From Planctomycetaceae bacterium (GTDB taxonomy: Bacteria; Planctomycetota; Phycisphaerae; Phycisphaerales; SM1A02): 64,000 nt of DNA. The position numbers and the translations under genes are program-made. Within the stretch, counting starts at the first letter, position 1. Each line of letters opens with the position of its first letter. The notes beneath the pieces are model-generated. The model was not told the DNA's origin, did not search any database, and worked only from the letters and a program-made list of their open reading frames with translations. Shown one piece after another: positions 44,929 through 55,098 of this stretch. The DNA lies in contig JAJTGL010000006.1 in the NCBI GenBank assembly GCA_021297795.1, positions 1 through 64,000 of the forward strand. Direction: 5' to 3'.

Positions 44929-47900
44929 GTGCTCCCCAACCTCCAATACGCGGCCATTCGTTACGAGAACTTCCACGGCGAGGTTCTGCTCCCCCGGGTC
45001 TTTCCGATGCGGGTTCCGCTCGAGGTCGGCATGTGGCAGCCGTCGGGCAGCGGCCTCGAGGGCGGCCATCCGCCGCTCGCCGCGGCGCGACGCGCGAAGT
45101 ATCGGCCCGTGAAGGTCGGCCTCCGCTGGGGACCGGTCTGGTCGACCGCGTGGTTCCGGCTCGCGGGCCGCGTGCCGGGCGAGATGCGCGGACACACGGT
45201 GGCGCTGCGGTTCTCCTGCGGCACCGAAGGCACGCTCTGGCGCGACGGCGTGCCGTTCCAGGGCTTCGACCCGTATCGCGACCTTGCGTTCCTCTGGCCG
45301 AAGGCGAAGGGCGGCGAGAAGGTCGATCTCCTCGTCGAGGGTGCGTGCAATCTGCCGCTCGGGATCTCGACCTTCTGGTGGGATCACCCCGAGCTGCAGA
45401 CGCGCTGGCGCGAGCCGCAGCCGGGTCGCCTCGAGAGCGCGGAACTGGTCGTCGTCGACGAGGCCGCGTGGCGCTACGCGCAGGCGTGGGATTTCCTGCG
45501 GCGGCTCATGCTCGCACTGCCCGAGGATTCGCCGCGCGCGACCGAGATCGCGAACGGCCTGCGCGACATCCACGCGTCGATCGATGCGAGCGACCCGGTG
45601 CCCGGCATGGAGGACACGGCCTCCGCGCTCGATGAACTCGTGCAGGGTGGGCCGCACGCGCCGGCGACCGCGTGCGTCGCGGTCGGCCACGCGCACATCG
45701 ACACCGCGTGGCTCTGGCCGCTGCGCGAGACGCGCCGCAAGTGCGTGCGCAGCTTCGCGAACGTGCTGCGGCTCCAGGAGCGCTTCGGCGACTTCCACTT
45801 CCTCTGCTCGCAGGCGCAGCAGTATGCATACGTGAAGGAGGATGCCCCCGAGGTCTACGCGCAGATCGCGCGGCGCGTGAAGGAGGGTCGATGGGAGCCG
45901 GGCGGCGCGATGTGGATCGAGCCCGACTGCACGTGCCCCTCGGGCGAGAGTTTCGTCCGCCAGATCGTGCACGGCACGGGCTTCTGGGAGAAGGAGTTCG
46001 GCGCCGCCGGGAAGCAGCGCTTTCTCTACCTCCCCGACACCTTCGGTTTCCCGCCGTGCCTGCCGCAGATCTCGCGGCTCGGTGGCCTCGACACGTTCAT
46101 CACCAACAAGATGAGCTGGTGCGAGACGAACCGCTTCCCGCACGTCACCTTCCTGTGGCGCGGGCTCGACGGAACCGAGATCCTCACGCACCTGACTCCC
46201 GGTCACAACTACAACTCGTCGATCGAGCCGAAGGACATGCTGTACGGCGAGAAGAACCTCGTCGTGCAGGATGGGCAGAGCTTCTTCTCGAGCGCGATCC
46301 CGATGTGGCTGCAGCCGTTCGGCTACGGCGACGGCGGCGGTGGTCCGACCGACTGGCAGATCGCACGTGCCGAGCTCGCGTCCGACTGCGCGGGGCTTCC
46401 GCGCTTCGAGCAGCACCGCGTCGACGTCTTCTGCGGGAGGCTGCACGCGGGCCGCGAGGCGCTCGAGGCCGCGGGCCGTCCGCTCGCGTCGTGGGATGGC
46501 GAGCTCTATCTCGAGCTCCATCGCGGCACCTACACGAGCCAGGCGTGGCTGAAGCGGCAGAATCGCCTGGCGGAGAGTGCGCTTCGCGACATCGAGGCGC
46601 TCGCGTGCTCGCACCCCGGCGTCACGGCGAAGGAGCGCGAGGCCTTCCGTGGCCGCATCGACGGCGCGTGGAAGGACCTCCTGCTCAACCAGTTCCACGA
46701 CATCCTGCCCGGCTCGTCGATCGAGGTCGTCTACAAGGACGCGCGCGCCGATCACGCGCGCATCATGGAGGCCGCGGAGGACGAGCGCGAGCTGCTCGAG
46801 GGCGCGTTCGCGTCGATCGCGGACACGCGGGGGATGCGGCGTCCGGTGCTCGTGCGGAACACGGCGTCGACCGCGCGCTGCGGTGTCGTCGATCTCGGCG
46901 ACGGCGCGTTGGTCGAGGCGAAGTCGATCCCCGCGCTGGGCGTGCGCGTGATCGACGCGGCCGAGATCGGTGCGCTCCCGGAGGCGGTCGAGGTGAAGGC
47001 GACGAAGCGCGGCGTCACGCTCTCGAACGGCGTGATCCGAGCGCACATCGACCTTGCGGGCCGCGTGTCCGAGCTCGAGCACCTCGCCACGCGCCGCGTC
47101 GCGAACATGCGCGATGCGCGCGGACGCGTGTTGCCGCTGAACCAGCTCGCGCTCTACGAGGACCGCCCGCGACGGTGGGAGGCGTGGGACACCGACCGCG
47201 ACTACATGGACAAGTGCGAGCTGGTCGACGGCGACTGCGAGATCGCGGTGGTCGAGGCGCATCCGCTGCGCGGCGCGGTGAAGGTCGAGCGCGCGATCGG
47301 CGCGAAGAGCCGCATCTGGCAGACCTACCGGCTCGATGCCTCGAGCGGACGGCTCGAGGTCTTCACCGAGGTCGAGTGGCACGAGACGCAGCGGCTCCTG
47401 CGTGCGTTGTTCCCGTGCGCCGTGCGCGCGCGGCACGCTTGGTTCGGCACGCAGTACGGCGCGCTCGAGCGGCCGATTCACCGCAACACCAGCTGGGAGG
47501 AAGCACGCTTCGAGGTGCCTGGCCACGCGTGGATGGACGCGTCGGAGCCGGGTTTCGGCGTCGCGATCCTCGACGATGGCCGCTACGGCCGCAGCGCGAT
47601 CTCGTCGGCCGAGGGCGCCACGTTCGGCCTCTCGCTTCTCAAGAGCCCGCTCTTCCCCGATCCGAACTGCGATCGCGGCGCGCACGCCTTCACCTACGCG
47701 ATCATGCCGCACGCCGGCGACTGGCGCGCGGCAGGGGTCGATCATGCAGCCGACTGCCTGCGCGAGCCGCTGCGCGCGATCCCGCTGAAGTCAGGGAAGA
47801 AGGGGGCCTTGCGCGGAGCATGGGCTCCGTTCGACGTGCTCGCGGCGCAGCCGATGCGCGTCGAGATCAGCGCGTGGAAGCCGGCCGAGGACGGCCGCGG

Positions 47901-48096
47901 CCGCATCCTGCGGCTTGTCGAGACGCGCGGCGCGCGGGGCGACGTGCAGGTGTTCTGGAATGTCGATGCGAGGCGCGTGACCCCGGTCGATCTCCTCGAA
48001 CGGCCGCTTTCGCGCGAGGGGCTCGTGCATTCGGCCGGCGCGGCGACGCTCCTCCGCATGAATCCCTTCGAGATCGTCACGCTGCGGGTCGAGTAG
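44929..48096 (+). CDS. GH38 alpha-mannosidase
   Basis: The 1055-residue product has the GH38 plan: an N-terminal sandwich domain, then the catalytic domain with VGHAHIDTAWLWPLRETRRK carrying zinc ligands His256 and Asp258. QQYAYVKEDAPEVYAQI and LYLPDTFGFPPCLPQI follow, with the nucleophile Asp370. WRGLDGTEILTHLTPG and NQFHDILPGSSIEVVYKDA also match. C-terminal beta domains include the VERAIGAKSRIWQTYRLDASSGRLEVFTEVEWHE section. It hydrolyses alpha-mannosides. It starts with GTG at 44929. No signal peptide is visible, so it should act in the cytoplasm on imported oligosaccharides, which fits the symporter next to it. Confidence 0.94.
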   Translation: MLPNLQYAAIRYENFHGEVLLPRVFPMRVPLEVGMWQPSGSGLEGGHPPLAAARRAKYRPVKVGLRWGPVWSTAWFRLAGRVPGEMRGHTVALRFSCGTEGTLWRDGVPFQGFDPYRDLAFLWPKAKGGEKVDLLVEGACNLPLGISTFWWDHPELQTRWREPQPGRLESAELVVVDEAAWRYAQAWDFLRRLMLALPEDSPRATEIANGLRDIHASIDASDPVPGMEDTASALDELVQGGPHAPATACVAVGHAHIDTAWLWPLRETRRKCVRSFANVLRLQERFGDFHFLCSQAQQYAYVKEDAPEVYAQIARRVKEGRWEPGGAMWIEPDCTCPSGESFVRQIVHGTGFWEKEFGAAGKQRFLYLPDTFGFPPCLPQISRLGGLDTFITNKMSWCETNRFPHVTFLWRGLDGTEILTHLTPGHNYNSSIEPKDMLYGEKNLVVQDGQSFFSSAIPMWLQPFGYGDGGGGPTDWQIARAELASDCAGLPRFEQHRVDVFCGRLHAGREALEAAGRPLASWDGELYLELHRGTYTSQAWLKRQNRLAESALRDIEALACSHPGVTAKEREAFRGRIDGAWKDLLLNQFHDILPGSSIEVVYKDARADHARIMEAAEDERELLEGAFASIADTRGMRRPVLVRNTASTARCGVVDLGDGALVEAKSIPALGVRVIDAAEIGALPEAVEVKATKRGVTLSNGVIRAHIDLAGRVSELEHLATRRVANMRDARGRVLPLNQLALYEDRPRRWEAWDTDRDYMDKCELVDGDCEIAVVEAHPLRGAVKVERAIGAKSRIWQTYRLDASSGRLEVFTEVEWHETQRLLRALFPCAVRARHAWFGTQYGALERPIHRNTSWEEARFEVPGHAWMDASEPGFGVAILDDGRYGRSAISSAEGATFGLSLLKSPLFPDPNCDRGAHAFTYAIMPHAGDWRAAGVDHAADCLREPLRAIPLKSGKKGALRGAWAPFDVLAAQPMRVEISAWKPAEDGRGRILRLVETRGARGDVQVFWNVDARRVTPVDLLERPLSREGLVHSAGAATLLRMNPFEIVTLRVE

Positions 48097-48154
48097 CGGT
48101 GCTTCGCGGGCCCCACGTCATGCGACCGCGGCAGGGCGGCTGTATCCTGCGGCG

Positions 48155-50209
48155 ATGCGCATGACGTTCATCGACTGGCTGATCCCGGCAGCGCTCTTCG
48201 TGACGCTGGTGCTCGCCGCGCTGCGCACTCGCAAGTACTCGAACTCGGTGTCGGGCTTCCTCGCGGCCAACCGCTGCGCGGGCCGCTACCTCGTCTGCGT
48301 CGCGTACAACATGGCGCAGGTCGGCATCATCACGCTGGTGTGGTATTTCCAGCAGTACTACGACACCGGGTTCACGTCGATCTGGTGGGGCCTCGTCGAG
48401 AACCCGCTGATGATCGTGATCGCGCTGACCGGTTGGGTCGCCTACCGCTTCCGCGAGACGCGCGCGCTCACGCTCGCCCAGTTCCTCGAGATCCGCTACT
48501 CCAAGAGTTTCCGTGTCTTCTGCGGCTTCGTCGCGTTCGTCGCGGGTGTCCTCAACTACGCGATCTTTCCGGCCGTGAGCGCGCGGTTCTTCATCTGGAT
48601 CTGCGGTCTTCCCGAGTCGTTCCCGCTGTTCGGCCACGAGGTCGAGACCTTCGGATTCCTGATGGCGCTCCTCCTCTCGACCGCGATCTTCTTCGTCTTC
48701 CTCGGCGGACAGATCGCGGTGATGGTGACCGACTTCCTGCAGGGAGTCTTCTGCAACATCACCTTCCTCGTGATCATCCTGTACCTCCTGATGAAGTTCA
48801 GCTGGGGCGACATCGGCGAGACGATGCTGGCGCAGCCCGCCGGCAAGTCGATGGTCGATCCGCTCGGGATCGGGGCGGAGTCGCAGTTCAACGCGTTCTA
48901 CTGGCTCATCAGCGCGTTCATCCTCTTCTACACCATGCGCGCATGGCAGGGCGACCAGGGCTACAACGCCGCGGCGATCACGCCGCACGAGGCGAAGATG
49001 GCGACGGTGCTCTCGGGCTGGCGCTGGCGCGTCCTCATGCTGGTGGCGCTCGTGATCCCCGTCTGCGTGAAGGTGTTCCTCACGCACCCCGAGTACGCGG
49101 CGCAGGCGGCGCCCGTCCACGACGCGATCGCGGCGATGTCGACCGACGCCACGAAGGCCGAGGCGCGCGTACCGCTCGCGCTCGGGCTGATTCTTCCCGC
49201 CGGAATCCTCGGCATGTTCGTCGCCGCGATGTACGGCGCGTATCTCTCGACCGACGACACGTACCTGCACTCGTGGGCGACGATCTTCGTGCAGGACGTC
49301 GTGCTTCCGATCCGCCAGGCGCTCGGTTTCGCGCCGGTCGGAACGCGCACGCACATCTGGCTCGTCAAGATCGCGGTGCTTGCGATCGCGCTGTTCGCGT
49401 TCTGGTTCGGCCTGAACTACAAGCCGAACCAGTACGTCGCGATGTGGAGCGCGCTGACCGCCGCCGTCTTCGTCGCGGGCGCCGGCAGCGTGATCATCGG
49501 CGGTCTCTACTGGTCGCGTGGGACGACGCAAGGCGCGTGGACCGCGATGGGCGTCGGCATCGCGGTGAGCACCTTCGGCATTCTCGCGAAGGACAGCTAC
49601 TGGGTCTTCGAGGAGGCGTTCGGCAAGGACGCGGTACCCGCGTGGATCGCGACGATTCATGAAAGCAAGTGGATCTCCGGCCAGGTGCTCACGTTCATCG
49701 CGATGGCGAGTTCGATCGTGGCGTACGTCGGGGTGTCGCTCCTGACATCCTCCCGGCCGTTCGACCTCGACCGCATGCTCTATCGCGGGAAGCACCGCGG
49801 GGAGCTTCCCGAGAGCGAACGCGACTTCCGCAGCGAGTACCAGTCCGATCTGCCGGTGTGGATGCAGAAGATCGGCTTCAGCCGCGAGTACTCGCGCGCC
49901 GACACGTGGATCACCTCGATCACCGTTCTCTGGCCGCTCGCCTTCACGGTGCTGTTCGTGATCGGAACGCTCTACGCAGTCTTCTTCGGGATTCCCGAAG
50001 GGGTGTGGGTGGAGTTCTGGCGCTGGTGGACGTGGCTCATCTTCGGCACCGGCTGCGTGATCGTGGTCTGGTTCACGATCGGCGGGTTCCGAGACCTGCG
50101 TCGGATGTACGCGCATCTCGAGCGCTATCACGCGGACGAGAGCGACGACGGAACCGTGCGGCGCGATGGCCCGGAGGCGTCGCGCGCGGAGAAGTCCGGC
50201 GATGCGTGA
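48155..50209 (+). CDS. sodium:solute symporter family transporter
   Basis: This 684-residue protein has about 13 hydrophobic helices and SSS-family features: YNMAQVGIITLVWYFQQYYDTG, ALTLAQFLEIRYSKSFRVFCG, YNAAAITPHEAKMATVLSGWRWR and GMFVAAMYGAYLSTDDTYLHSW. A cytoplasmic tail follows the last helix. Family members take up sugars, amino acids or other solutes with sodium. Placement between an alpha- and a beta-mannosidase suggests mannose or manno-oligosaccharide. The stop overlaps the beta-mannosidase start by eight bases, so expression is coupled. Confidence 0.92.
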   Translation: MRMTFIDWLIPAALFVTLVLAALRTRKYSNSVSGFLAANRCAGRYLVCVAYNMAQVGIITLVWYFQQYYDTGFTSIWWGLVENPLMIVIALTGWVAYRFRETRALTLAQFLEIRYSKSFRVFCGFVAFVAGVLNYAIFPAVSARFFIWICGLPESFPLFGHEVETFGFLMALLLSTAIFFVFLGGQIAVMVTDFLQGVFCNITFLVIILYLLMKFSWGDIGETMLAQPAGKSMVDPLGIGAESQFNAFYWLISAFILFYTMRAWQGDQGYNAAAITPHEAKMATVLSGWRWRVLMLVALVIPVCVKVFLTHPEYAAQAAPVHDAIAAMSTDATKAEARVPLALGLILPAGILGMFVAAMYGAYLSTDDTYLHSWATIFVQDVVLPIRQALGFAPVGTRTHIWLVKIAVLAIALFAFWFGLNYKPNQYVAMWSALTAAVFVAGAGSVIIGGLYWSRGTTQGAWTAMGVGIAVSTFGILAKDSYWVFEEAFGKDAVPAWIATIHESKWISGQVLTFIAMASSIVAYVGVSLLTSSRPFDLDRMLYRGKHRGELPESERDFRSEYQSDLPVWMQKIGFSREYSRADTWITSITVLWPLAFTVLFVIGTLYAVFFGIPEGVWVEFWRWWTWLIFGTGCVIVVWFTIGGFRDLRRMYAHLERYHADESDDGTVRRDGPEASRAEKSGDA

Positions 50210-52853
50210 TCTCCGCAGGCTGCCGCTTCCTTCGGACGGTTGGATGGTGCGTGCGTCGGGGGGCGTCGGATCGCCGCTCGTGAGCGACGAACCGGTCGAT
50301 GTGCCGCCGCATGCGGCCGCGTCGATTCATGCCGTGCTCCTACACGCGGGGATCCAGCCACCCTGGAATGGCGAGCGCGCGGAGCTCGACAGCGAATGGG
50401 TCGGCCGCACCGCCTGGACCTTTGCGCGCGAGATCGATGTCCCGTCGCATGGCGACGGCCGTCATTGTGCGTTGATCATCGAGACGGTGGACGGGCCGTG
50501 CGAGATCGTGCTCGGCGGCGTCGTGCTCGGCGAGCACGCGAGCGAGCATGTGCCGTTCGAGGCGCGCATTCCCGAGTCGCTGCGCGGCACGCGCGCCGTG
50601 CTCGAGCTCCGTTTCCGCGCACCGGTCGACGAGGTGCTCGCATGGCAGGAGAGGCTTGGCGCACGACCGGTGAACGGCGATTGGACGCCTTTCTCCTTCG
50701 CACGCACGGCGGCGTGCGGCTTCGGCTGGGACTGGGGGCCGCGCGTCGCGGGCGTCGGCTTCTACGGCGCGCGCTTCGACTGCTGGAACGAGACGCGCAT
50801 CACGGGCGTCTCCGTCGCGCAGCGATGGAACGCCGATGGAACGGTCACCGTTCGCGTGATGCCCGAGGGCGATTTCGACCCGCGCGCGCTCGTGTGCATC
50901 GTGCGCGAGCGCGAGGGCGCGGCTGGTGCGCCGGCCGCGCGGCATGCATGCGACGCGCGGGGCGAGGCGACGTTCGCGCCGTCGCGCCTGTGGACGACCT
51001 GGGACAGGGGCGTGCGCGAGGGCTGCTGGTGGAACGCGATGGTCGGCATGCATGACGAGCGCGGCGCATTCAAGCCCCTTGCGACCACGCGATTCGCCCT
51101 GCGTCGCATCGAGCTCGACACGGCGTCCGACGACGTCGGTCGTCGTTTCCGGTTCGTCCTGAACGGAGAGCCGATCTTTGTGCGTGGCGCGAATCTCATT
51201 CCACCGCTCCTCGGTGCGCGACACGAGCGCGACTGGCTTGGCGAGATGCGCCGCTACCGCGACACGGGCTTCAACATGGTGCGCGTCTGGGGTGGCGGCA
51301 ACTACCTGCCCGACGCGTTCCACGAGGCGTGCGACGAGCTCGGCATCCTCGTCTGGCAGGACTTCATGTTCGCCTGCGCGACGTATCCCGAGGACGAGCC
51401 GTTTGCCACGCTCGTCGCGCACGAGGCGGCGCATCAGGTCGCGCGGCTCTCGCGGCATTCGTCGCTCGCGCTCTGGTGCGGCGGCAACGAGGACATCCTC
51501 GCGTGGTGGAGCTGGGGCTGGAAGGAGAGGCTTTCGCCCGGGCAGTCGTGGGGTCTTCGCTACTGGACCGAGATCCTCCCGGCGGCGGTTGCGGCGGGGG
51601 ATCCCGGCACTCCGTACTGGGTCGAGAGTCCGTACTCCGGGTCGATGGAGCTTCATCCGAACGATCCCGACCACGGCGATCGCCACACGTGGGACGCCGA
51701 GGCGAAGATCGAGGGCTACCGCACGATCCTGCCGCGGTTCTCGAGCGAGTTCGGGCACCAGTCGCCGCCGTGCTGGCAGACGATCGTCGAACAGTGTCTC
51801 GCCCCGAAGCGCGAGCCCGACACGATGTCGCCCGAGGATGTCGTCGACGCACTCAAGCTTCGGCAGAAGGCGTGGGGCGGCGACGAATTCCAGTACAAGC
51901 CGTTCCTCTCGGCGCGCTTCCGCGACGCGCGCGATGCGCGCGAGTACGTCGCGCAGGCGCAGCACCTGCAGGCGCGCGCGATGGATGTCGCGATGCGCTG
52001 GTTGCGATCCGGAGCGCCGCGCTCGATGGGTGCGCTCATCTGGCAGTGGAACGACGTCTGGGCCGGTCACTCCTGGTCGCTCGTCGACGTGGCCGGACGT
52101 CCGAAGCCGTCATGGCACGCCGTGCGCCGCGCGTGTGCGCCGAGGATCCTCTCGATCGAGCCGACCGGCGGCTTCGCGCAACATCGTCCCGGTGCGCTCG
52201 AGGTCGTCCTCTCCGACGACCGAGCCTTCGTCGAGCCCGGTTGGTTCGCCGCGCAGCGTGCGACGGCGCTCGTCGAGCGCATGGACTTCCATGGCGCCGT
52301 CAAGGCGCGCGTACGCATCGACCTCGCCCCCTTCGTGGAATGCGGCCTCCCCGCCGCGACGCTCCGCGGGCGGATTCCCGAGGAGTTCCTCGCGGGCTGC
52401 GCGCGCGGACGCGAGTGCATCGTCGCTCGGATCGAGGGAGATCCCACGATCGAGCGCGCGGTCGACTTCCTCGTGGACGATGCCGAACTTGAACTGCCCG
52501 GTGCGAAGCTCGAGTTGACCGCCGACGGCAGCGCTTCGGGCGCGTTGCGACAGATCCGCGCGCGGGCGACCGTCGTCGTCCGCGAGTTCTGGATCGAGCA
52601 GCACTGGAACGCGCCTGCGGCGGAAGGCGACCAACGCACGGCCGCGGCGTCGATCGGGATGGCTGCGGGCGGGTCGCAGCCCACGACGATTCCGTCGGGC
52701 AGGCCCTCGGGCTCCGACGCGGTGACAGGGGAGCTCGACGTGCATGCTCGGAATGCGAACTGGCGCACGCTGCTCCCGGGCGACGAGGTGATCCTGCCCG
52801 ACGGCGTGGAGCTCCTGTGCTGGTCGGCCAACGTCTTCGCGCGACGCTCTTGA
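50202..52853 (+). CDS. GH2 beta-mannosidase
   Basis: The 883-residue product has the beta-mannosidase form of GH2: sugar-binding, immunoglobulin-like and TIM-barrel domains. FSFARTAACGFGWDWGPRV is near residue 170. The acid/base lies in LWCGGNEDI (Glu430) and the nucleophile in RFSSEFGHQSPP (Glu516). FVRGANLIPP and RVWGGGNYLPDAFHEACDELGILVWQDFMFACATYPED are typical of beta-mannosidases. The ATG at 50202 lies in the end of the symporter gene. With GH38 and the symporter it forms a mannoside-use unit. No signal peptide, so probably intracellular. Confidence 0.94.
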   Translation: MRDLRRLPLPSDGWMVRASGGVGSPLVSDEPVDVPPHAAASIHAVLLHAGIQPPWNGERAELDSEWVGRTAWTFAREIDVPSHGDGRHCALIIETVDGPCEIVLGGVVLGEHASEHVPFEARIPESLRGTRAVLELRFRAPVDEVLAWQERLGARPVNGDWTPFSFARTAACGFGWDWGPRVAGVGFYGARFDCWNETRITGVSVAQRWNADGTVTVRVMPEGDFDPRALVCIVREREGAAGAPAARHACDARGEATFAPSRLWTTWDRGVREGCWWNAMVGMHDERGAFKPLATTRFALRRIELDTASDDVGRRFRFVLNGEPIFVRGANLIPPLLGARHERDWLGEMRRYRDTGFNMVRVWGGGNYLPDAFHEACDELGILVWQDFMFACATYPEDEPFATLVAHEAAHQVARLSRHSSLALWCGGNEDILAWWSWGWKERLSPGQSWGLRYWTEILPAAVAAGDPGTPYWVESPYSGSMELHPNDPDHGDRHTWDAEAKIEGYRTILPRFSSEFGHQSPPCWQTIVEQCLAPKREPDTMSPEDVVDALKLRQKAWGGDEFQYKPFLSARFRDARDAREYVAQAQHLQARAMDVAMRWLRSGAPRSMGALIWQWNDVWAGHSWSLVDVAGRPKPSWHAVRRACAPRILSIEPTGGFAQHRPGALEVVLSDDRAFVEPGWFAAQRATALVERMDFHGAVKARVRIDLAPFVECGLPAATLRGRIPEEFLAGCARGRECIVARIEGDPTIERAVDFLVDDAELELPGAKLELTADGSASGALRQIRARATVVVREFWIEQHWNAPAAEGDQRTAAASIGMAAGGSQPTTIPSGRPSGSDAVTGELDVHARNANWRTLLPGDEVILPDGVELLCWSANVFARRS

Positions 52854-53095
52854 TCCCGCACCATGCTTCGCGGCGCGTCACGCGCCCGCGAGTGCAAACC
52901 GTCGCGGACGGCGTCGATCCGCGCACGCCGCCCGACCTTCCGACGGACGTCGTTTGACGTCGATCTTTCGGCTCGGAATTTCTGCCGCACTTTCCGGCCG
53001 GCGATCCGTTCGACCGTAGTCTCGCCCCGCTTGCCCGGCACGCATGTCGCCGGGAATCGACATCACGCACCGCAAGAGGGGAGAGGTTGAGGAAC

Positions 53096-54223
53096 ATGGC
53101 ACTGGATACGTCACTCGACATGGCATGCGATATCGCACGCGACGTTGCGCAGGACATCGCTGCAGAAAGCGTCTGGGGTAGGTCGGACGGAGTCGCTGGA
53201 TCGGGCGAGCCGGAGGGATCGGCAGCATTCGGGAGGCCCGAGGTTCCGTTCGGACCTTGCCACGTTCCCGGAGCCTCCGATCTCGACGACGCGTCGGATG
53301 ACGTGGGTGGGTCGCATGAGCCGGAGGGGTCGGACTCGGATTCCACGACCCCGGATTCCACGACCCCGGATTCGGCGAGCCCAGGTTCGGAGAGCCCAGG
53401 TTCCTCGAATCGACTTCCAGCCGACGATCTGGATGGCGTCGTGTGGCGCCAGGCCGGTGCGACCATCTTCGTTCCACGTGGCGCGCCTGATCCGCGGCTG
53501 TTCCGGCCGCGTCTCGATGAGGATGCGATCGAGCGGCTCTTCGTCGCGAAGCGCGAGGCCCGCGAACGGGGCATCGACGGGCTCGTGCGCGAGGCCGAGC
53601 GCACGAAGCCCGCTGGCGCACCCGAGCGCGATCGATTCGTCGCGAGGATCCGCTGGGACACCGAGTTCGCGCCGAAGACCACCAATCGGCGTCAGCTTGC
53701 GGAGATCGGCGTGGACGTCCCGACCCGCGAGCAACTCCCTGCGAGCGAGGTCGAGACGCACCGCGAGCTGTGGAGGGTGATCTACGGTCTCGCGCGGCTC
53801 GGCATCTTCTTCACCGAGACGGATGGGATCGGCGATCGTGCGATGCTCGAGATGCTCGCCGCCCGTGTGCTCGAGGATTCCGTCAGCGACATTCCGCCGA
53901 ACGGCGACATGAGCGAGTTCATCGCGCTGTGCCCGCCCGCCGAGGAGGAGTCTGACGAGTCGGCATCGCCGCCGCCGGATGGTCTCCGAGGACCGTTCGA
54001 GACCGATGAGGACGACGACGGGTCGTGGGATGCATGGGATGCGATGGATCCCGGTGACGCTCCCGGTGCGGAGGATCCTGAGCGGCCAAAGGAGGACCGA
54101 TGTGGCTTGGCGCGCGATCCCTTGCTCGGTCCTGAGGGTGATCCCGACCTTCCGGAGGTCCCGCGCACGATTCCGCCGGAACTCCGACGCGATCACCTCC
54201 TGCCGCAGCCCTGGCGGGTGTGA
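53096..54223 (+). CDS. planctomycete protein of unknown function (375 aa)
   Basis: The first 110 residues are disordered, with Ser/Thr/Pro/Asp repeats (DSTTPDSTTPDSASPGSESPGS). The middle, residues about 112-290, is a compact domain: NRRQLAEIGVDVPTREQL, THRELWRVIYGLARLGIFFTETDGIGDRAMLEMLAARVL and a GDMSEF end. Similar sequences are common in planctomycetes and are unnamed. An acidic stretch (TDEDDDGSWDAWDAMDPGD) and a proline-rich end follow. TGAGGA lies four bases before the ATG. It has no signal peptide. Function unknown. Confidence 0.72.
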   Translation: MALDTSLDMACDIARDVAQDIAAESVWGRSDGVAGSGEPEGSAAFGRPEVPFGPCHVPGASDLDDASDDVGGSHEPEGSDSDSTTPDSTTPDSASPGSESPGSSNRLPADDLDGVVWRQAGATIFVPRGAPDPRLFRPRLDEDAIERLFVAKREARERGIDGLVREAERTKPAGAPERDRFVARIRWDTEFAPKTTNRRQLAEIGVDVPTREQLPASEVETHRELWRVIYGLARLGIFFTETDGIGDRAMLEMLAARVLEDSVSDIPPNGDMSEFIALCPPAEEESDESASPPPDGLRGPFETDEDDDGSWDAWDAMDPGDAPGAEDPERPKEDRCGLARDPLLGPEGDPDLPEVPRTIPPELRRDHLLPQPWRV

Positions 54224-54270
54224 GTGCGATGCTGCATTGGATCTGCGAACGCCTCACGGCGCTCGGCGAT

Positions 54271-55038
54271 TCAGCCGCGCGCGGCGGAAGCCTTCGAGTG
54301 GGGGCGCCCGAACGTGCGCAGCCATGCCACCGGCGAACGGGGTCGCGGGCCCTTGCGCGCCTTGGCCTGCTTGACCCAGCGGTACACGACGATGCCGGCG
54401 ACGGTGACCGCGATGCCTGCAAGGCCGAACGTGAGCATGCTGCCAGCGTTCTTCGCCTGCGCGTAGCCCGCGGCGCCGATCCAGCCGATCGCGATCTGCA
54501 CGGGTGCGGTGATCGCGACGGTGGTCAGTTCGACGGCGAGAAACTTCCACCACGGCATGTGCAGGATGCCGGTCATGGTGAGGACGGGCGTCCGCGTTCC
54601 CGGAATGAACCGGGCGAGGATGAGCACGATCACGCCGCGCTCCTCCATCGCGTACTTCGCCTCGAGCAGCCTCCGTGGGCCCATCATCCGCAGGAATCGC
54701 TTGCTGTGGACGAGCCGTGTGCCGTAGTTGCGGCACACCCAGATCCAACCCGTGTCGCCGAGGATGAGTCCGAAGTACGCCGCGGCGATGGTCGACGTCC
54801 AGTCCATGCTGCCGTGGTAGATCGCCACGCCGGCCGGAATGAGAAGGAAGTCCTCGGAGATGTGGAGGCCGATGCCACAGACGATGAAGGCGACGAAGAT
54901 GAACCACGCCCCGTACTGCTCGATCCAGGCAAGCCAGGGGCTCGGCTCGACCGCAGGCGCCATCGTCGCGGGCGCCGACGCGATCACGTCGTTCGCCTGG
55001 GCGAGGAGCTGGGTGATCGGGTCGAGCAGCGAGTCCAT
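54271..55038 (-). CDS. DedA family membrane protein
   Basis: The 255-residue product has the DedA/SNARE-associated fold: a helix at about 40-65, a re-entrant loop (LLIPAGVAIYHGSMDWTST), and ARFIPGTRTPVLTMTG with the conserved R-x3-G-x-R residues needed in DedA proteins. Two C-terminal helices and a basic tail follow. The family is thought to flip phospholipids or undecaprenyl phosphate using the proton gradient. The ATG at 55038 begins MDSLLDPITQLLAQ. It is convergent with the hypothetical protein before it. Confidence 0.9.
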   Translation of the reverse strand: MDSLLDPITQLLAQANDVIASAPATMAPAVEPSPWLAWIEQYGAWFIFVAFIVCGIGLHISEDFLLIPAGVAIYHGSMDWTSTIAAAYFGLILGDTGWIWVCRNYGTRLVHSKRFLRMMGPRRLLEAKYAMEERGVIVLILARFIPGTRTPVLTMTGILHMPWWKFLAVELTTVAITAPVQIAIGWIGAAGYAQAKNAGSMLTFGLAGIAVTVAGIVVYRWVKQAKARKGPRPRSPVAWLRTFGRPHSKASAARG

Positions 55039-55098
55039 CCGAGGTCGCAGTCTAGCACCGGGTGGTTGCCACGGCGCGCGTCCACGATCCACGCCGGT

